Positions 11,893 to 24,129 of a stretch of DNA of 64,000 bases are shown piece after piece (within the stretch, counting starts at the first letter, position 1; the number at the start of each line of letters is the position of its first letter). Made by a program: the position numbers and the translations under genes. Under the pieces are notes generated by a model that saw only the letters and a list, made by a program, of their open reading frames with translations, made no database searches and was not told the origin of the DNA. This DNA is from Cordilura impudica (taxonomy: Eukaryota > Arthropoda > Insecta > Diptera > Scathophagidae): positions 141,970,429 through 142,034,428 of the forward strand of contig OY821519.1 in assembly GCA_963682025.1 (NCBI GenBank), given 5' to 3'.

Positions 11893-12314
11893 TTGGCGGT
11901 ACTAATATTGTGGCAAGGGGTTGCTTTTCGGGCCAGTCCTATGCATGTATTAAAAGATACTCTATCTGGAATTGGATACACGCAAATGTTAAATGACATA
12001 ATGAATCCACCCGCGGAGGAAAATATGCCCCTATTCTGGAAGTTCCAAAATCATAATGATCCAAAACACAGCTCCAAAGTTGTAACCGAATGGCTACAAT
12101 CTAATACAATTAATGTTTTGGAATAGCCAGCCCAATCACCAGATCTCAATCCCTTAGAAAATCTATGGGAAATAGTAGATGGAAAAATACAGACACAAAA
12201 TTAGCAAAACAAGACAGTTCTTATAGAGGCAGTAAATTCAGAGTGGCAAAAAATTTTAATGGATGTCGTCAACAATTTTATTGACTCCATGGCTTGGCGT
12301 TTGAAGCAGTACTA
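11893..12314 (+). pseudogene. Tc1-like transposase, C-terminal remnant
   Basis: The reading frame contains the Tc1 signature FQNHNDPKHSSKVV (second catalytic Asp block), then a TAG stop at 12124, then PAQSPDLNPLENLWE (third acidic residue), another stop and a C-terminal NNFIDSMAWRLKQY. The N-terminal DNA-binding part is absent. With at least two nonsense codons it cannot encode active transposase. Confidence 0.85.
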
Positions 12315-12407
12315 AAAAATATTGAAACCAAAAATAGAGGGAAAGCTTTTAATTATTGTATACTAAAGGTTTCCATTGTTTTGTAAGCAGCTTAAAAATG
12401 AATATTT

Positions 12408-12663
12408 CGTCACTTTAAAGACCAAACAACCTATCAGAAGTTTTCAAAAATTAACAGGAGAGAGAAAAAACGTTATAAAATAGGAACTATTTGCAATATT
12501 GAAACGAAAATTATATTCTTAATTTGGTAATAGCTTGGTTATTTGTACTATTAGGCGTTCAAAATTTTGCATACATATGCGTTATGATATAGGGAATAAC
12601 ATTAAATAAAAAAACTCAATTTTGAAATTTTTGCTGATAGGTTGTTTGGTCTTTAAGGTGACG
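12408..12663. repeat. 30-bp inverted repeat, likely Tc1 3' terminal structure
   Basis: Bases 12408-12437 (core ccaaacaacctatcag) are inverted at 12634-12663 with one mismatch, about 200 bases apart. It lies 94 bases after the Tc1-like remnant, so it may be an IR/DR-type end of that element. A solo MITE is the alternative. Confidence 0.6.
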
Positions 12664-12944
12664 ATTTGTACGTTATTTTATTTTTTCTAAAGTTAAGCTA
12701 TGAAAGAGTATTTAATATTATGATTAAATTTTATGGTATTGACCGTTTGTTAAAAGTTTTATATAGGGTCACCCTATTACCCTCCGAGATCACATTGATC
12801 CAATTAGTTGCTATAATCTAAAAGCTACAACTCGCCTATATCGTTGCAAGTCAGATTGAAAAAATCGTTTGGAAAATGCGTCAAATACAACAGAAAATAA
12901 GTCTATACCGGCTATGCGATCTTAGGTCCAACTAATTGGCTATT

Positions 12945-13000
12945 AAACAAGTAAGAGTGTTAAATTCGGCTGTGCCGAATCTTTGATACCCTCCACCTCG
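12945..13000 (-). mobile_element. DINE-like terminus with a ttcggctgtgccgaa hairpin
   Basis: aacaagtaagagtgttaaat leads into the palindrome attcggctgtgccgaat and then taccctccacc. A reduced form of the same end occurs at 59312-59345. Only the terminus is recognisable. Confidence 0.45.
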
Positions 13001-15239
13001 GTTTGAGTCTTCATAATAAATGTAAATGAAAAAGTAAACAATTTGTTAAACTTAATACCAAATTATATCAGCAAATTCTTTGGGTTGGTTTTCGTCTTTT
13101 CTATTATTTCGGATTTATTTCGGTGTTTGCTTTTTGGTCATCGTGGTTGCTGATCGGCATGCGTTTCCGGTTATATGACATAACTTCTGGTTTAATTTAG
13201 TTTTTGCTAATTAAATAGCTCGCCCTAACCTCCATTGCAAAGGTAATGGTTGTGTAGAGTGGCTATATGCATTAAATCGGGCTAATTGGAGATGGCTGTA
13301 TAGTTTCTTTTAACTGGCGAAATATTTTTTCATTGCGGTCATGTTGGTCGGATGGAGTAACAAATAATAACCAAAAAAAAAGCTCTCTCAACTTTTTTAT
13401 TAAAACATTGCCATATTTGGAAAACATAGAGAATAAATTTATAATAATAAATATTCAAATTAGGGATGCCAAACGCAAAAAACCAAATGTCCCAAACATT
13501 TTAAATAAAATAATTTGTTTTCTTTATTTTCTGAAAAACTTCAAATTTTCATCCAAAAAAAATTGTGAAAATTTATATATAAAAAATAACATTCTCATCA
13601 AATTGCGTTTATTTATGTAGCAGTTTTTATGTTCGCAATTCTTAAATATCATTTGACGTTTTCTAAAATTCATTGAATTTAAATTAATGTTTTCTGTAGT
13701 GTGATTCTGTAAATTTCAACGATCAGACAATCCCAAAATATATCGACAGCTATTGTTGTTCGCACTAAGGATTAAGTGATTCACTAACTACATACATCTT
13801 AACGACAGTCGACAAATCTATTTTTCTATTTATTTAAATTGTAAACGAGTGGCATCTCTGTCAAAATAAGCGAAAATCACAAAGAAGAATAGAAAAAAAC
13901 AAATTACTTCGTGTTTGACAGGATGATTTTATGTTTATGTTTAACATCTTTATTTTTTTTTTTTACTAATATTTCTGTGTATTTATTTGAAAATGAAATA
14001 ATGAATTGAATATGCTATTTAATTTTTTTATTTATATAAAAAAGATTTTTAATTAAAGCAAAATATTTTCACTATTTTATGATTTTTATTTACATATGTA
14101 TGACGACAACCTAAAAATTTAAGTTTTTATCGATTGAATAAACAACACAAAAATAGTTGTCGTTTAGATAACAACAACAGCTGACTTTAACAATAGCGAA
14201 TATCGTTTAAAAATTTTACTGATAATTTTGCAATTTTCTTTTTTTACTGAATCGCGGTACTGAAAAGCTATTAATTTCTCCTGAATGTCAAGATTTTTTT
14301 AATTGTAAAAATTTTTTAAATGTAAACATAGGTATTTGGTGTTTTTTTTTTTTTTGGAATTTCAATTTGTGTTTAACGAATAAAATTTATATATTAAGGA
14401 TGCAATTGATGTCTTCTAAATTCAAAATTATAATTTCCGACGTTTTGATATGATTTTCTGAAATTCAATTATTGTAATTATAATTGGAAAATTTTAATTG
14501 CAGTTTTTTAGAATTGATATTTTCTTAAATTTGAATGGAAAATTTAAAAAGTACAATTTTGTATTTATGTGAATAATGATGCTTTAGTAATTATAAACAA
14601 TTTTTAAAAATTAGATGTAATCGCAATCAGATATTTTGTAGGTAAAGCAGAATAATAATTCTATATAACTATATAACTATAACTGTTTTGAAAGCAAAAA
14701 ACTCATTGATGAACTCGGTAACTCTATTTTGTAAAGACGACAAAAAGTTAATATGCCAAACTTATGTTCATATTTGTAAAAGAATAATGAAAAAACGTAT
14801 GAAATAAAAGACCAGCCCGTGTATCTCTTAACATTGTTCTGTATGATATCCAGTTGAAAATATTAACATTCATGTTAAAATAGAAATAACTATTGCAAAG
14901 CTAATTAGAACAAACAAAAATTGTGACATAGTCACGCTGAGCAAAATGAAGTGACACTCTGTTAATGCAAAAGAAATTTTTTTCCCCCACAACAAAATAT
15001 TGCAGAATTTTATGTAAATAAAATAATATTTCGACTTATTTCTAACATGCAGTTGTTATGGATATACATATATATATATAATATATGTGTATTATTTGTA
15101 TTATTTAATATGTTTATATAAATTTATAAATAAATTTATACATAAAATTATTTTTTGCTATATTTACATTGTTTTTTTTTTTATTAACAACTAGGTATTT
15201 TAGCATTATTTGCTTTAGATGTTGGTGAATTTTTATTCC
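13001..15239. other. AT-rich intergenic DNA without recognised genes
   Basis: Composition is strongly AT. The open frame 13333-13620 is Lys/Asn/Ile-rich low-complexity translation with no family resemblance. No structural RNA or repeat boundary was identified. Confidence 0.5.
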
Positions 15240-16036
15240 CTTTATATTAACTCGTAGTGTCAGCTTGTCGAAAAAATTTGGGATCGATTTTAACCAATTT
15301 CCCGTGAGCCATTCGATCTGAAATTTTGCAGGCAGGCTCGTGGTAATAACAGAAATGATCTAACAAATTTTTAGAGTGATGCCAAAACAATGGAAACTTT
15401 TAAATTTTTCTACCAGAGTTAATAAAAAAATGTACAAAGGGTTAGTTTTTATTATAGTATTACCACAACGACCACAAAAACAACAAGTCCAGCTATGGCA
15501 ACAACACAACATTTAGAATAACAACAAGAACAATATAGAAACATCATATTTTTCATTTTTTTTTTTACTTTTTCAGAGATTTCCCTGGACCTGTTCCACC
15601 GATTTTAATGATTTTTGAAATAGAAATCTTTCCATGAATTTGATGAATCATTCTCACTAAAAATGATCACCCTAGATGTCCTATTGAGGGCGTGATCGTG
15701 ACAAGAACAACATAGAAAATTATATTTTTTCAAGACTTTTTTTAGTTCTTCATTCAAATCTCGGGCCCTAATCGACCGATTTGGACGATTTTAAATAGCA
15801 AACTTTTCAGGATATTAGTGCATCATTTTTTATGTCAACGAGCACCCTAGCTGCCCGATTGATGCCGTCATCGTGATTTCCACAGACGGACAGACGGACA
15901 TCGCTATATCAACTCCGGTTGTTATAAGGATCACAAATATATATATATTATGGGGTCCAAAATTTTTTTTCTAATTATTACAAACGGAATGGCAAACTTA
16001 TATGTACCCTCTGCATACTGCAGTGGAGGGTATAAA
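15240..16036 (-). mobile_element. DINE-like family B, longest copy, inverted
   Basis: The right end is the family hairpin taccctctgcatactgcagtggagggtata. Before it lie a cagacggacagacgg GTCY tract, caactccggttgttataagg, an (at)n run and gttacaaacggaatggcaaac. Two internal copies of a roughly 200-base unit (cattcgatctg / cctggacctgttccaccg / gccctaatcgaccg) show a repeated ligand-like block. The left boundary is approximate. Confidence 0.6.
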
Positions 16037-16244
16037 AAGCATAAACCAAATCTGAATGGAATTTTTATTAATTTGTTTGCCTTCGGACATGAGAAAGTAT
16101 ATATCGGATGCTATATTCATATGGGGAAAAATGAACAGACCCTGACCATATATAGTAAATTCACTTCCTTTTGGAGATAAATATACATACAATCCAAATT
16201 TGAGAAAAATCTGTACAATATTTCCGAAACATCTATACAAACGT

Positions 16245-16767
16245 TTAACTTTTTCCAATTCTAATAGAGGAAACAGAATTATACCTCTCAAACGTCGTTA
16301 TTTAATTTCCAGCTGGCAGTTCTTCATTAATGCTGTCCGTCTTTGGAATTCAATCCCATACCATATACATACTATAAGTAACGCACAAATTTTCAAAAAA
16401 AGCATTGTTAGTCCGTTCTCGATTTAACTATTTTGAACTTTATTGTTTGATTGGATAAAAATTCTTTTTTCTCTTTTGTCATTTGATAATTTTGAAAACT
16501 TTGATTTGTAAAACTTTATTATTACTTAGTATTTTAATTTAGTACTTTTTTTTTAATCTTTCTTTGAGTCAAAATTAAACTTATGTCTAATACATTTACA
16601 TTTAAGTTAATATTGTAACTATTTGTAATTTTTTTTTTCCTTTCTTTTTATAAATTATTTGTAATGTATAACTTTTTTTTCAACAAATTAATAATTCTAT
16701 ACTGTAATAAGAGACATTAGTCTTGTGTATAGAATTCCAAATTAATAAATAAATAAATAAATAAATA
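16245..16767 (+). pseudogene. Non-LTR retrotransposon, 3' end
   Basis: The frame ending at 16427 gives RGNRIIPLKRRYLISSWQFF, then AVRLWNSIPYHI. This is the conserved tail of ORF2 proteins in the CR1/Jockey group. A roughly 300-base 3' UTR follows and closes with (taaa)n at 16740-16767, as expected for a 5'-truncated insertion. Truncated copies like this are dead on arrival. Confidence 0.8.
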
Positions 16768-16775
16768 TTTTTGTT

Positions 16776-17215
16776 TTTGATAGGCTTAAGTGAAGATCGG
16801 AAAGCGGCTTTATATGGGGGCTATGACAAAGAATTGTGCTGTGTTTAGGGTTTATTTTTGGACTACTGATTAATGCATGTAATAAACACACTCAAACCCA
16901 ATTTGAACGAGTGATCTATATGATATGTTGGATCTTATTGCAATTTAAGTCGATCTCATAAGGGCCATTTATATGGGTACTAGGTCTAAACAGTAAAATA
17001 TATGCACAATTTCGACCTGTAGTGTGATTACAAGGTTTACATTGACACACAAACGGACAGATATACGGTCGGACGGACGGACGGGCATCGCTTAGATAGT
17101 GATTCTGAATCGATCGGTATAATAGAAGATGAGTCTAGGTTAAATATTTTTGGTAGTTACAAACATCACCACAAAGTCATTATACCCTAACCACATAGCG
17201 GTATAGTGTATACTA
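16776..17215 (-). mobile_element. DINE-like family A, inverted partial copy
   Basis: Blocks appear in inverted order: gaagatcggaaagcggc, tatgatatgttggatctta, ggacggacggacggg (GTCY tract), gattctgaatcgatcgg, and the terminal ttataccctaaccacatagc hairpin. The tcggtctagaccga terminus is missing at the left. Confidence 0.65.
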
Positions 17216-18109
17216 AACATGATATATATCAATAACTGGTCATCAAAGGGTTAAAGACATTTACTTGTAACTCACATGAAAAATAATGTATTCTAACAAT
17301 AAGCATTTGGGCATCGTCATGATACTATAATAAAAACATATTCCCGGTACTATATCGTACATTTAAATATAAATATGTTTTTTCACAACACTCTGTAACT
17401 GGCCCCTAAAATGCAGCGCAGATTCGTCTTATTAATCATTTTAGCTACACCTTAAAATATGCTTTTTTTTTATTTATTTAATAAAAAAAATGTAAACAAA
17501 TATGTCATTAGAACACATTTTCGTACACACTGTTCGAGTTTGCTTGCAAAATCAGTCTAATAGGGCGTTTACTTGGTTCAAAATCTCATTTCTCGAGATT
17601 TCGAATATTTTGTACAATTCTCTGGACAACGATCTATGAATCTACTCAGCAAATCGAGTTGGTTAGTCAATTAATTCATCTGTTAACCAAAAGATGTTTG
17701 ATTTAAATTGGATTGTTTGGAATTTTTGTGAAAAGAATTGTGTTTAAGAGGATTGGCCTGTCAATAGATCAAGTAATTGGATGCCTGATAGTGTTGCCTC
17801 TTGCTGCGATTTTCTATAATAACAACACTATCTATCAGTAATTCAGAAACTGATGAATATCTGCAGAAACTTAAGATATTCTTAAGAATATCAGCTTAGT
17901 CCTTGTTTGACGAAATATTCCATCAATAGCTAAAATAGCAAAGATAGTGATAATTAGTGATAATTTAAAAAAACACTACTCGTATGTATATGCTTTATTT
18001 GTGTATAAATTTTAAATAATAAATATTGGTAAACTAAAGATGGGATCAGTAAGTTTTACATCAACCATTCCAAATGTTCCTGGTAAACATTATTCATCCA
18101 TCTATTACC

Positions 18110-18756
18110 ACCATAATCTTTTTAAAAATGCTTGACCTAGGACTTGAAATATGCAGATCGACTCTGTATTTGAGTTTATTTAACGATGTCTGTCCATGCG
18201 TTTGCATGTTATTTGTCCATGTAACCACAGGTAGAAAATGAGAACATATTTTAACAGAAATTTGTTTAAACAGCTTTTATTGACCGTAGGATGATCGATT
18301 TAAAAAATGATGAAAATAGGTGGATATTCAGATATAGTCCCCATACAAATGTTTCCTATGGTATAGAACTAAATTGTCCCTACAGATTATTACATTGTAT
18401 CCATAGATTATCATTCCAAAAATAAAGAGAGTAGAACTAATTAAGTAACAAAATAAATAATAAATCCTTGCTATATTCACTTTTTATTTCACTCAAATTT
18501 GGTTTGTATATGTTTTTATAACAGACGAATGACCTCACAAAATTTGGTCTTGATCGAACTAGCCCCAATGCAGTAATCACATACGATTTGCATTTTTAAA
18601 ATATTTACTTTCAAAAATCTCAATTTCATTTAATTGTGATTTATGCTCATTTTTTACGTCCGTTAGTGACTTCGCCCAGAACGGTTGGATTTTAGATTTT
18701 AATCCGAAACTCATGTCGAAGAGTCGCTGCAGACAGACTATAACTTTCTTATGTTT
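18110..18756 (+). mobile_element. DINE-like family A, highly diverged copy
   Basis: aaaatgcttgacctaggac, gatgtctgtccatgcg, gtccatgtaaccacaggt, tagtccccatacaaatg and the terminal gactataactttcttatg follow family A order but with many changes. It is an old copy. Confidence 0.5.
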
Positions 18757-19689
18757 GTTTTTATTTTTATATTTTACTTCTTCCAACAATCAGCTGTTTG
18801 TTTACTTTAAAATGTCAAAAATTTTGTCTTCGAGTACTTTTTTTATTATTTAAATATAAATTTTTTTTTAGAGCAATTTCTTTCTTACTCTCTCAAATTT
18901 TGTACTCAAAGTGTATACTATAAGTGCGTTGAATATTCATTCCAAATGATAACTTATAATTTACGTGCACATTTCATCAAACAAAACGCAATGAAACGGT
19001 TTGTCTGGAAAAATTTGAGGTGAATCTTATGTTGGGTATTTACATACAAATTTCAAATGTGTTGTATATTTTGTAAACGAAGAATTATACAATGAATTAC
19101 AATTGATGTAAATATATATCCAAAAATCTATATATTAATACGTGGAGGTAAATTTTTAGTACCCTTTTTAAGCAATATGCGGGCACGGAGGAGTGTGAAA
19201 ATTGGCATAGTTTTAGTTCAAATGGAGGAGAAGCTGAGAATGATAAAATTTATGTTTAATCTGTCGTAAAAATTTATTAAGTAAAATAAAATATTTATAA
19301 TAATTTGTTACACCCTATTAATACGAATGATTTAAATTATATATCAGACGCTCTATGTTGAATTGTAAATTGCTAAAATTGATTAACATACCTTTAGGCT
19401 CATTTTAATATTTATACATTTTTTTTATCTAATATATTAAAAAAATTTATGAAAACTAAAGCCAGTCCGTCTGGCCGTTCTATCCGGCCGATTTCCATCA
19501 TTTTTTTTTTCTTAATGAAGGGTATTTAGACACAGATATGTCATCAATCATTGAAATTTACTCAACTCCCACCTTACACAAGTTATACTCAAACGCGATT
19601 CTTCCCTGTACATTTCTTATGCGACACATTCACTCAAGCAATTCTAATTCTCATAGCTCCTCTTCTAATGAATTGATCTTGATCGCTTC

Positions 19690-20640
19690 ACTTTCGTAAC
19701 ACCCAGTGGATCAAGCTCTTTCTTTTGAGCTATTAACTGCTTAAATTCGTTGAGTTTGAGGAAAGTTATCCGTGCACAATCAATTTTACATTCAATGTTT
19801 TCAACATTTTTTCAATATTTTCCTTCACTCAAACCTCTATAACTAGAGTTCTAATTAACGTAGGCTGTTGACACAAGTCTAAGAGCACTCAGTGGATCAA
19901 GCTCTTTCTTTTGCGCTATTAACTGTTTCGTTGAGTTTGAGGAAAGTTATGTGTGCACAATCAACTTTAGATTATGCAACACGCGAGTTAACGTACAAAT
20001 TTCATTACAATAATTGCATAACACATACCCTGTGTTGAATTGTGAATTACCAAAAATTTTAATACCTTTAGATGGCATAACAAGCTGGCCTTTATTTCTG
20101 TGTGTTCAACAAATATTTATAATGAAATAAACTTAATGAATTAAATAGATAAAAAAACATTGAAAGAAATAAATTGAATGATAAAATAAAATTTCCTAGA
20201 ATTTGCACTCGAATTTCGAGTGCTGGGCTATACTAGTGTTATATATTAAAAGAATTTATGAATAAACTTTGCATTCAAGATTTTTTTTCAATATTTTTCT
20301 TCTCTCAAACCTCTATAACTAGAGTTCTAATTAACGTAGGCTGTTGACTTAGGTCTAAGAACACTCAGTGGATCAAGGTCCTTCTTTTGAGCTATTAACT
20401 GCTTAAATTCGTTGGGTTTGAGGAAAGTTATGCGTGGAGAATCAACTTTACCTTTACTGTACGTTAACTTATCTTGGCATATTTTGGCATTACTGTACGT
20501 TAACTTCTCTTGGCAAATTCGTTGGGTTTGAGGAAAGTTATGCGTGGACAATCAACTTTACTTTTACTGTACGTTAACTTCTCTTGGTATATTTTGGCAT
20601 TACTGTACGTTAACTTCTCTTGGCAAATTTTGATATTATA
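19690..20640. repeat. Three related ~200-bp copies plus a 110-bp tandem pair
   Basis: The block ctctataactagagttctaattaacgtagg...cactcagtggatcaagctc...gttgagtttgaggaaagtt occurs around 19695, 19840 and 20310 with divergence. Within the last, 20411-20520 and 20521-20630 are a near-identical 110-bp direct pair, each with two ctgtacgttaacttctcttgg units. On the - strand one copy reads ITFLKPNEFKQLIAQKKD, which the other copies partly conserve, hinting at a once-coding source. Confidence 0.6.
20060..20236 (+). mobile_element. Helitron-like family H, 3' end
   Basis: The 3' end has a gcactcgaa/ttcgagtgc hairpin, then tgggctata and CTAG before T. The hairpin about 10 bases before CTAG is the Helitron 3' signature. 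The family H 5' end is absent here, and the sequence sits between the tandem repeat copies. Confidence 0.55.
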
Positions 20641-21760
20641 TTATAAAAATTAATATAATATAATATAATGCTGCGGAGCAGCAGAGTATAGTATATTTAA
20701 AATGCATTTATTTTTATTGACAAAAAAATTCTGAAAAAACCGAGAATCTCAAATCACGGGAACTGAAATTTCGCAATATCGGAACTCCCGAATATCGAGG
20801 TATAATTAATATCGCGCTGTTAATAAGACATGATATAAAAGTTTTTCCTAGCTAAATTTTTATGTGATATTTTTGAATTTTGTTAAAAAAAATGCCATAA
20901 TTATTAATTAGTTTCTATTTATTTTTCTTAGTCGGAATTTTTGGAATACTTTTCTTTTTGGAGTCTGCCAAAAACTTTTCTTTGGCAGTGCGCAAATAAA
21001 ATATTACTGAAAATTAAACATTCTGAATTTTGTAATTAAATATTATTTATTTTAGAAAAATCTTTGTTGCATAATATAACAAATTGCAAATTAAAAACTT
21101 AAATTGTTTACAAATAACTTAAAATGAATATGAAATATTGTTAATGTTAGAACGAATAATAAAGTATTAACTAAAAATTTTACTAAAAGCATACCGTAAA
21201 TTAAAAACAAACAAATAAAAATTAAATTAATTTTGATGACTTAAAAAAAATATTTACAAAATATGTATGTAATTAAAAAATATATATATAAACTAAATGG
21301 ATTAATTAAACGTAGTACATATTTTCCATATACGCATTGTAAACGTATTTAAATTTTGGAAAAATATGTTTAGCTTTTCAACAAGTTTATTTTAATTTAA
21401 AATTATGAAATGATTTTTCATTTATTTTATTTGATATTTTTTTTTTTTGTAAAAATTGCTTGACTTGGTATAAATTAGTAAATGTAATATAAAGCAGCTT
21501 TTTTATTTTAAAGTGATTGTAGAAAATATGTTGATATTAAAGTTTTAAGGCGTTGTATATGCAAATATTTAATTGTATAAAAAATGTGATTGAAAAAGTT
21601 TTGATAGAATCTTAAATCCCAAAAGGGTTAAGATTTAATTAATATGTTTATAAAATATGTGTATAAGTTGCGTTAGTATTAAATCTTATTGTATTAATTT
21701 AAGCTTGTGCTTTTCTAATTTCAATTCTTTGCTTGTTTCTTTGCGTTATTTTATAACCTT
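20641..21760. other. AT-rich DNA 3' of supervillin
   Basis: No gene is seen. Part of it must be the supervillin 3' UTR, which is transcribed leftward from 21760. The UTR end was not located. Confidence 0.5.
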
Positions 21761-22000
21761 CTAAAATAAACCATTATCTTTTTTTAGATTTGTTTGTTTC
21801 CATAATGGCATTTGTTCAAATTCTGTGCGTGTTATACCTAAGGCTTTTTCAAAGTCTTCATTATTTAGATATAATTCTAAACGTGTTGGGTCCACTCCCT
21901 CTGGCAAAGGACGTTCTGTTAGCACCTTTAAAGGATATTCAGTTTGTGTTAATTGTTCTAACACATCAACTATGGGTAGAGGATTATCAGTTCTGCCATC
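21761..22000 (-). CDS. Svil: Supervillin, last coding exon (villin headpiece)
   Basis: Supervillin links actin and myosin to the membrane cortex; this exon encodes its C-terminal headpiece. On the - strand it begins after a ttctag acceptor at 22000 in phase 0 with DGRTDNPLPIVDVL and ends NLKKDNGLF, stop TAG at 21761-21763. The RPLPEGVDPTRLELYL block and the PxWK-type cap (MPLWKQ) with the terminal KK..GLF are typical of the supervillin-type headpiece. The residue before GLF is Asn where many headpieces have Lys, which may weaken actin contact. The 79-nt intron to the next exon has consensus GTAAGT. Confidence 0.95.
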   Translation of the reverse strand, partial: DGRTDNPLPIVDVLEQLTQTEYPLKVLTERPLPEGVDPTRLELYLNNEDFEKALGITRTEFEQMPLWKQTNLKKDNGLF

Positions 22001-22079
22001 CTAGAAAAATAAAATAATATTGCTCATATTAAGAATTCTGCATATAATTGCCGTATACATAAATTACGTTTGCACTTAC

Positions 22080-22210
22080 TTGTAAATTTATTTCTTTAAC
22101 ATCTTCTTTAACTGACCAATCGGGGAAGAGAGCTTTAAAATTGGTTGATTCTAAACCAGCCCACACAACATAGCCTTTAATGCCATGGAATTGCTTTTCA
22201 TTGTTGTCAC
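22080..22210 (-). CDS. Svil: Supervillin, penultimate coding exon
   Basis: The 131-nt exon has consensus ends (acceptor ttttcag, donor GTAAGT). Two leading bases complete a Gly codon split with the upstream exon; 43 codons follow (DNNEKQFHGIKGYVVWAG ... SVKEDVKEINLQ) in phase 0 to the headpiece exon. The VVWAGLE...FPDW pattern matches the end of the last gelsolin-like repeat in supervillins. Its upstream intron runs to 32992 (10.8 kb) and is filled with nested transposons. Confidence 0.93.
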
Positions 22211-22433
22211 CTGAAAATATAAAAGAGAAGACGTTAACAAATAAACAAAAAAATAAATATAAGTAAATAAAAAAAATTTATTTATGTGTTCTGGTTGACG
22301 TGTAGAAAATCAATAAATAATGTAAGGTCATCCGCTTTGAGCAAATATTTTGGTTTCAATTAATAAAATTAGCCACAATAAAAATGCCTATAGAATTTAA
22401 TAAAAACACTTATGATAGAAGAAATTAGCCCAA

Positions 22434-22608
22434 AGCCGTGCGTCCACTAGCAAGTCACTTGTGGAAGAACCTCTGCAAGTATTTGCTGAGTGTTTCCACT
22501 CAAACCGAAACTTGCGGAAGTCTGCTTCCAGAAGTAGTTTATAGAAGTTATTACGATGAACTTGCTGCAAGAAATTGCAGACGTGTTTCCACACAATATG
22601 AATACAGC
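22434..22608. mobile_element. Left part of a MITE split by later insertions
   Basis: It starts agccgtgcgtccactagcaag, which is the imperfect inverted partner of the sequence ending at 29541 (reverse complement agccgtgtgtttcactacc). Cttgcggaag-type motifs recur in both parts. A DINE copy and a non-LTR element separate the two parts. Confidence 0.55.
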
Positions 22609-23391
22609 TTTTTATACCCTATACCACTATGTGGTTTGGGTATAATGACTTTGTGGTGCTGTTTGTAACAACCAAAAATATTTGACCTAGACCCATCTTT
22701 AATTATACCTATCGAATCAGAATCACTTTCTGAGTTGATTTAATAATGTCCGTCCGTCCGTCCGTCCGTCTGTGTGTCCATGTAAACCTTGTAATCAAAC
22801 TGCAGGTTGCAAATATGAATATATTTTGATGAAATTTGGTACGTAAGCTTTTATCGGGCATGGGATGAACGCTATTGAAATTGGTGAGAATCGGTCCATG
22901 TTCAGACCTAGCCCCCATACAAATTACCCCTATGAAATCGACATAAATTGCCATGAGATCCAAATTGTCATAGAGATCTTACTCAAATTGGGTTTTGTAT
23001 GCGTTTATTACGTTCATTAATGAGTAGTCCAAAAATTATCCCTTTGGCCCCATATAGATCTGCTGCCCGATCTTCACTTAAATCTATTAAAAAACAAAAA
23101 TATTGCACTGATTCTTCTCAGATTTTGTTTGTATATATTTTCGCAAAATACAAGAGACTTTACCAAACATGATCAGGATCGGTCCATTTTTGGACCTAGT
23201 CCCCATATAGATATAGTATCCGATATGAACTTTTTCATATCTGCAGCCAAAAAAAATAATAAAAACCAACTCAAATTTGGTTTTTGCCTATTTTCTATGT
23301 CCAGTTAGTTGGGCCTAAGAGATAGGGTCTCTGAACGCATGGTATAGGGTATCGTATAGTCGGTCTAGACCGACTATAATTTCCTTATTTG
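22609..23391 (+). mobile_element. DINE-like family A, full copy
   Basis: It opens ttataccctataccactatg with gtggtttgggtata (terminal hairpin), has a gtccgtccgtccgtccgtc microsatellite at 22748-22770, and ends with the palindrome gtcggtctagaccgac, then tataatttccttat. It carries no coding sequence; short ORFs across it recur only because the copies are related. It lies inside the MITE and next to the non-LTR tail. Confidence 0.8.
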
Positions 23392-23484
23392 TTATTTATA
23401 TATTTATTTATTTAGTCTATGGAATCATCCTTACAGACTACTTAAAGAGTACATTTATATTATAATATATATATATATATATAA

Positions 23485-24129
23485 TTAAACCTTTAACAAA
23501 ATTGATATATAACATTTATTTAATTCAGTTAATTTAATGCATTTATGTGTAATGTGAGAAAAGATATTATTTCTCACAATATCCAAACTTTTATTAAAAT
23601 CAATAAACTGATACAGCATATTAAACTCATCACAAATTCTACGAAGTGGATTAAAATTAGCATAGTTTGTACAATAATATTTGATAGTTAGAAAGTTATA
23701 ACTTCTTGATGATCGAAAAGGAATATTTATATTTATTTTGTTGATAAGAAATTCAGATTTAAGACTACCATTTAACAGTTTTAACAGGAAAGTAACATTT
23801 AGCATATGTCTGCGACTTTTCAATGTCGGAAGCTTAATTAGAGCCAAACAATTTTCATAAGATGGCAACCTCATATTAGGATCGCAGCCCAAACCACGAA
23901 GACAAAAAACAAAAATTGTTTTTGAACTGATTCAATTTTGTTCGAATGTATATGATATTACGGATCCCAGACTACACACCCATATTCGAGTATTGGTCTT
24001 ACCAAGGTAGTAAACAATTGTTTTGTCGCATACGGATCCGAAAACTTTTTAGCCCACCGTTTAATGTATCCAAGTACACCAGTAGCTTTATTTATTGTTA
24101 GCGAAATATGAATTCTAAAGTCTATTTTT
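23485..24129 (-). pseudogene. Non-LTR ORF2, C-terminal part
   Basis: After the inserted element the reverse-transcriptase protein resumes with ISLTINKATGVLGYIKRWAK and RPILEYGCVVWDP. A frameshift follows near 23920, then RLPSYENCLALIKLPTLKSR and a C-terminal region ending at 23485. This thumb/connector segment is standard for CR1/Jockey-type ORF2. It is degraded, and the inserted element cuts it off from the catalytic part. Confidence 0.85.

Noticed and set aside
13333..13620. 95-codon open frame
   Set aside because: Lys/Asn/Ile/Phe-rich translation of AT-rich DNA, without family resemblance or context.
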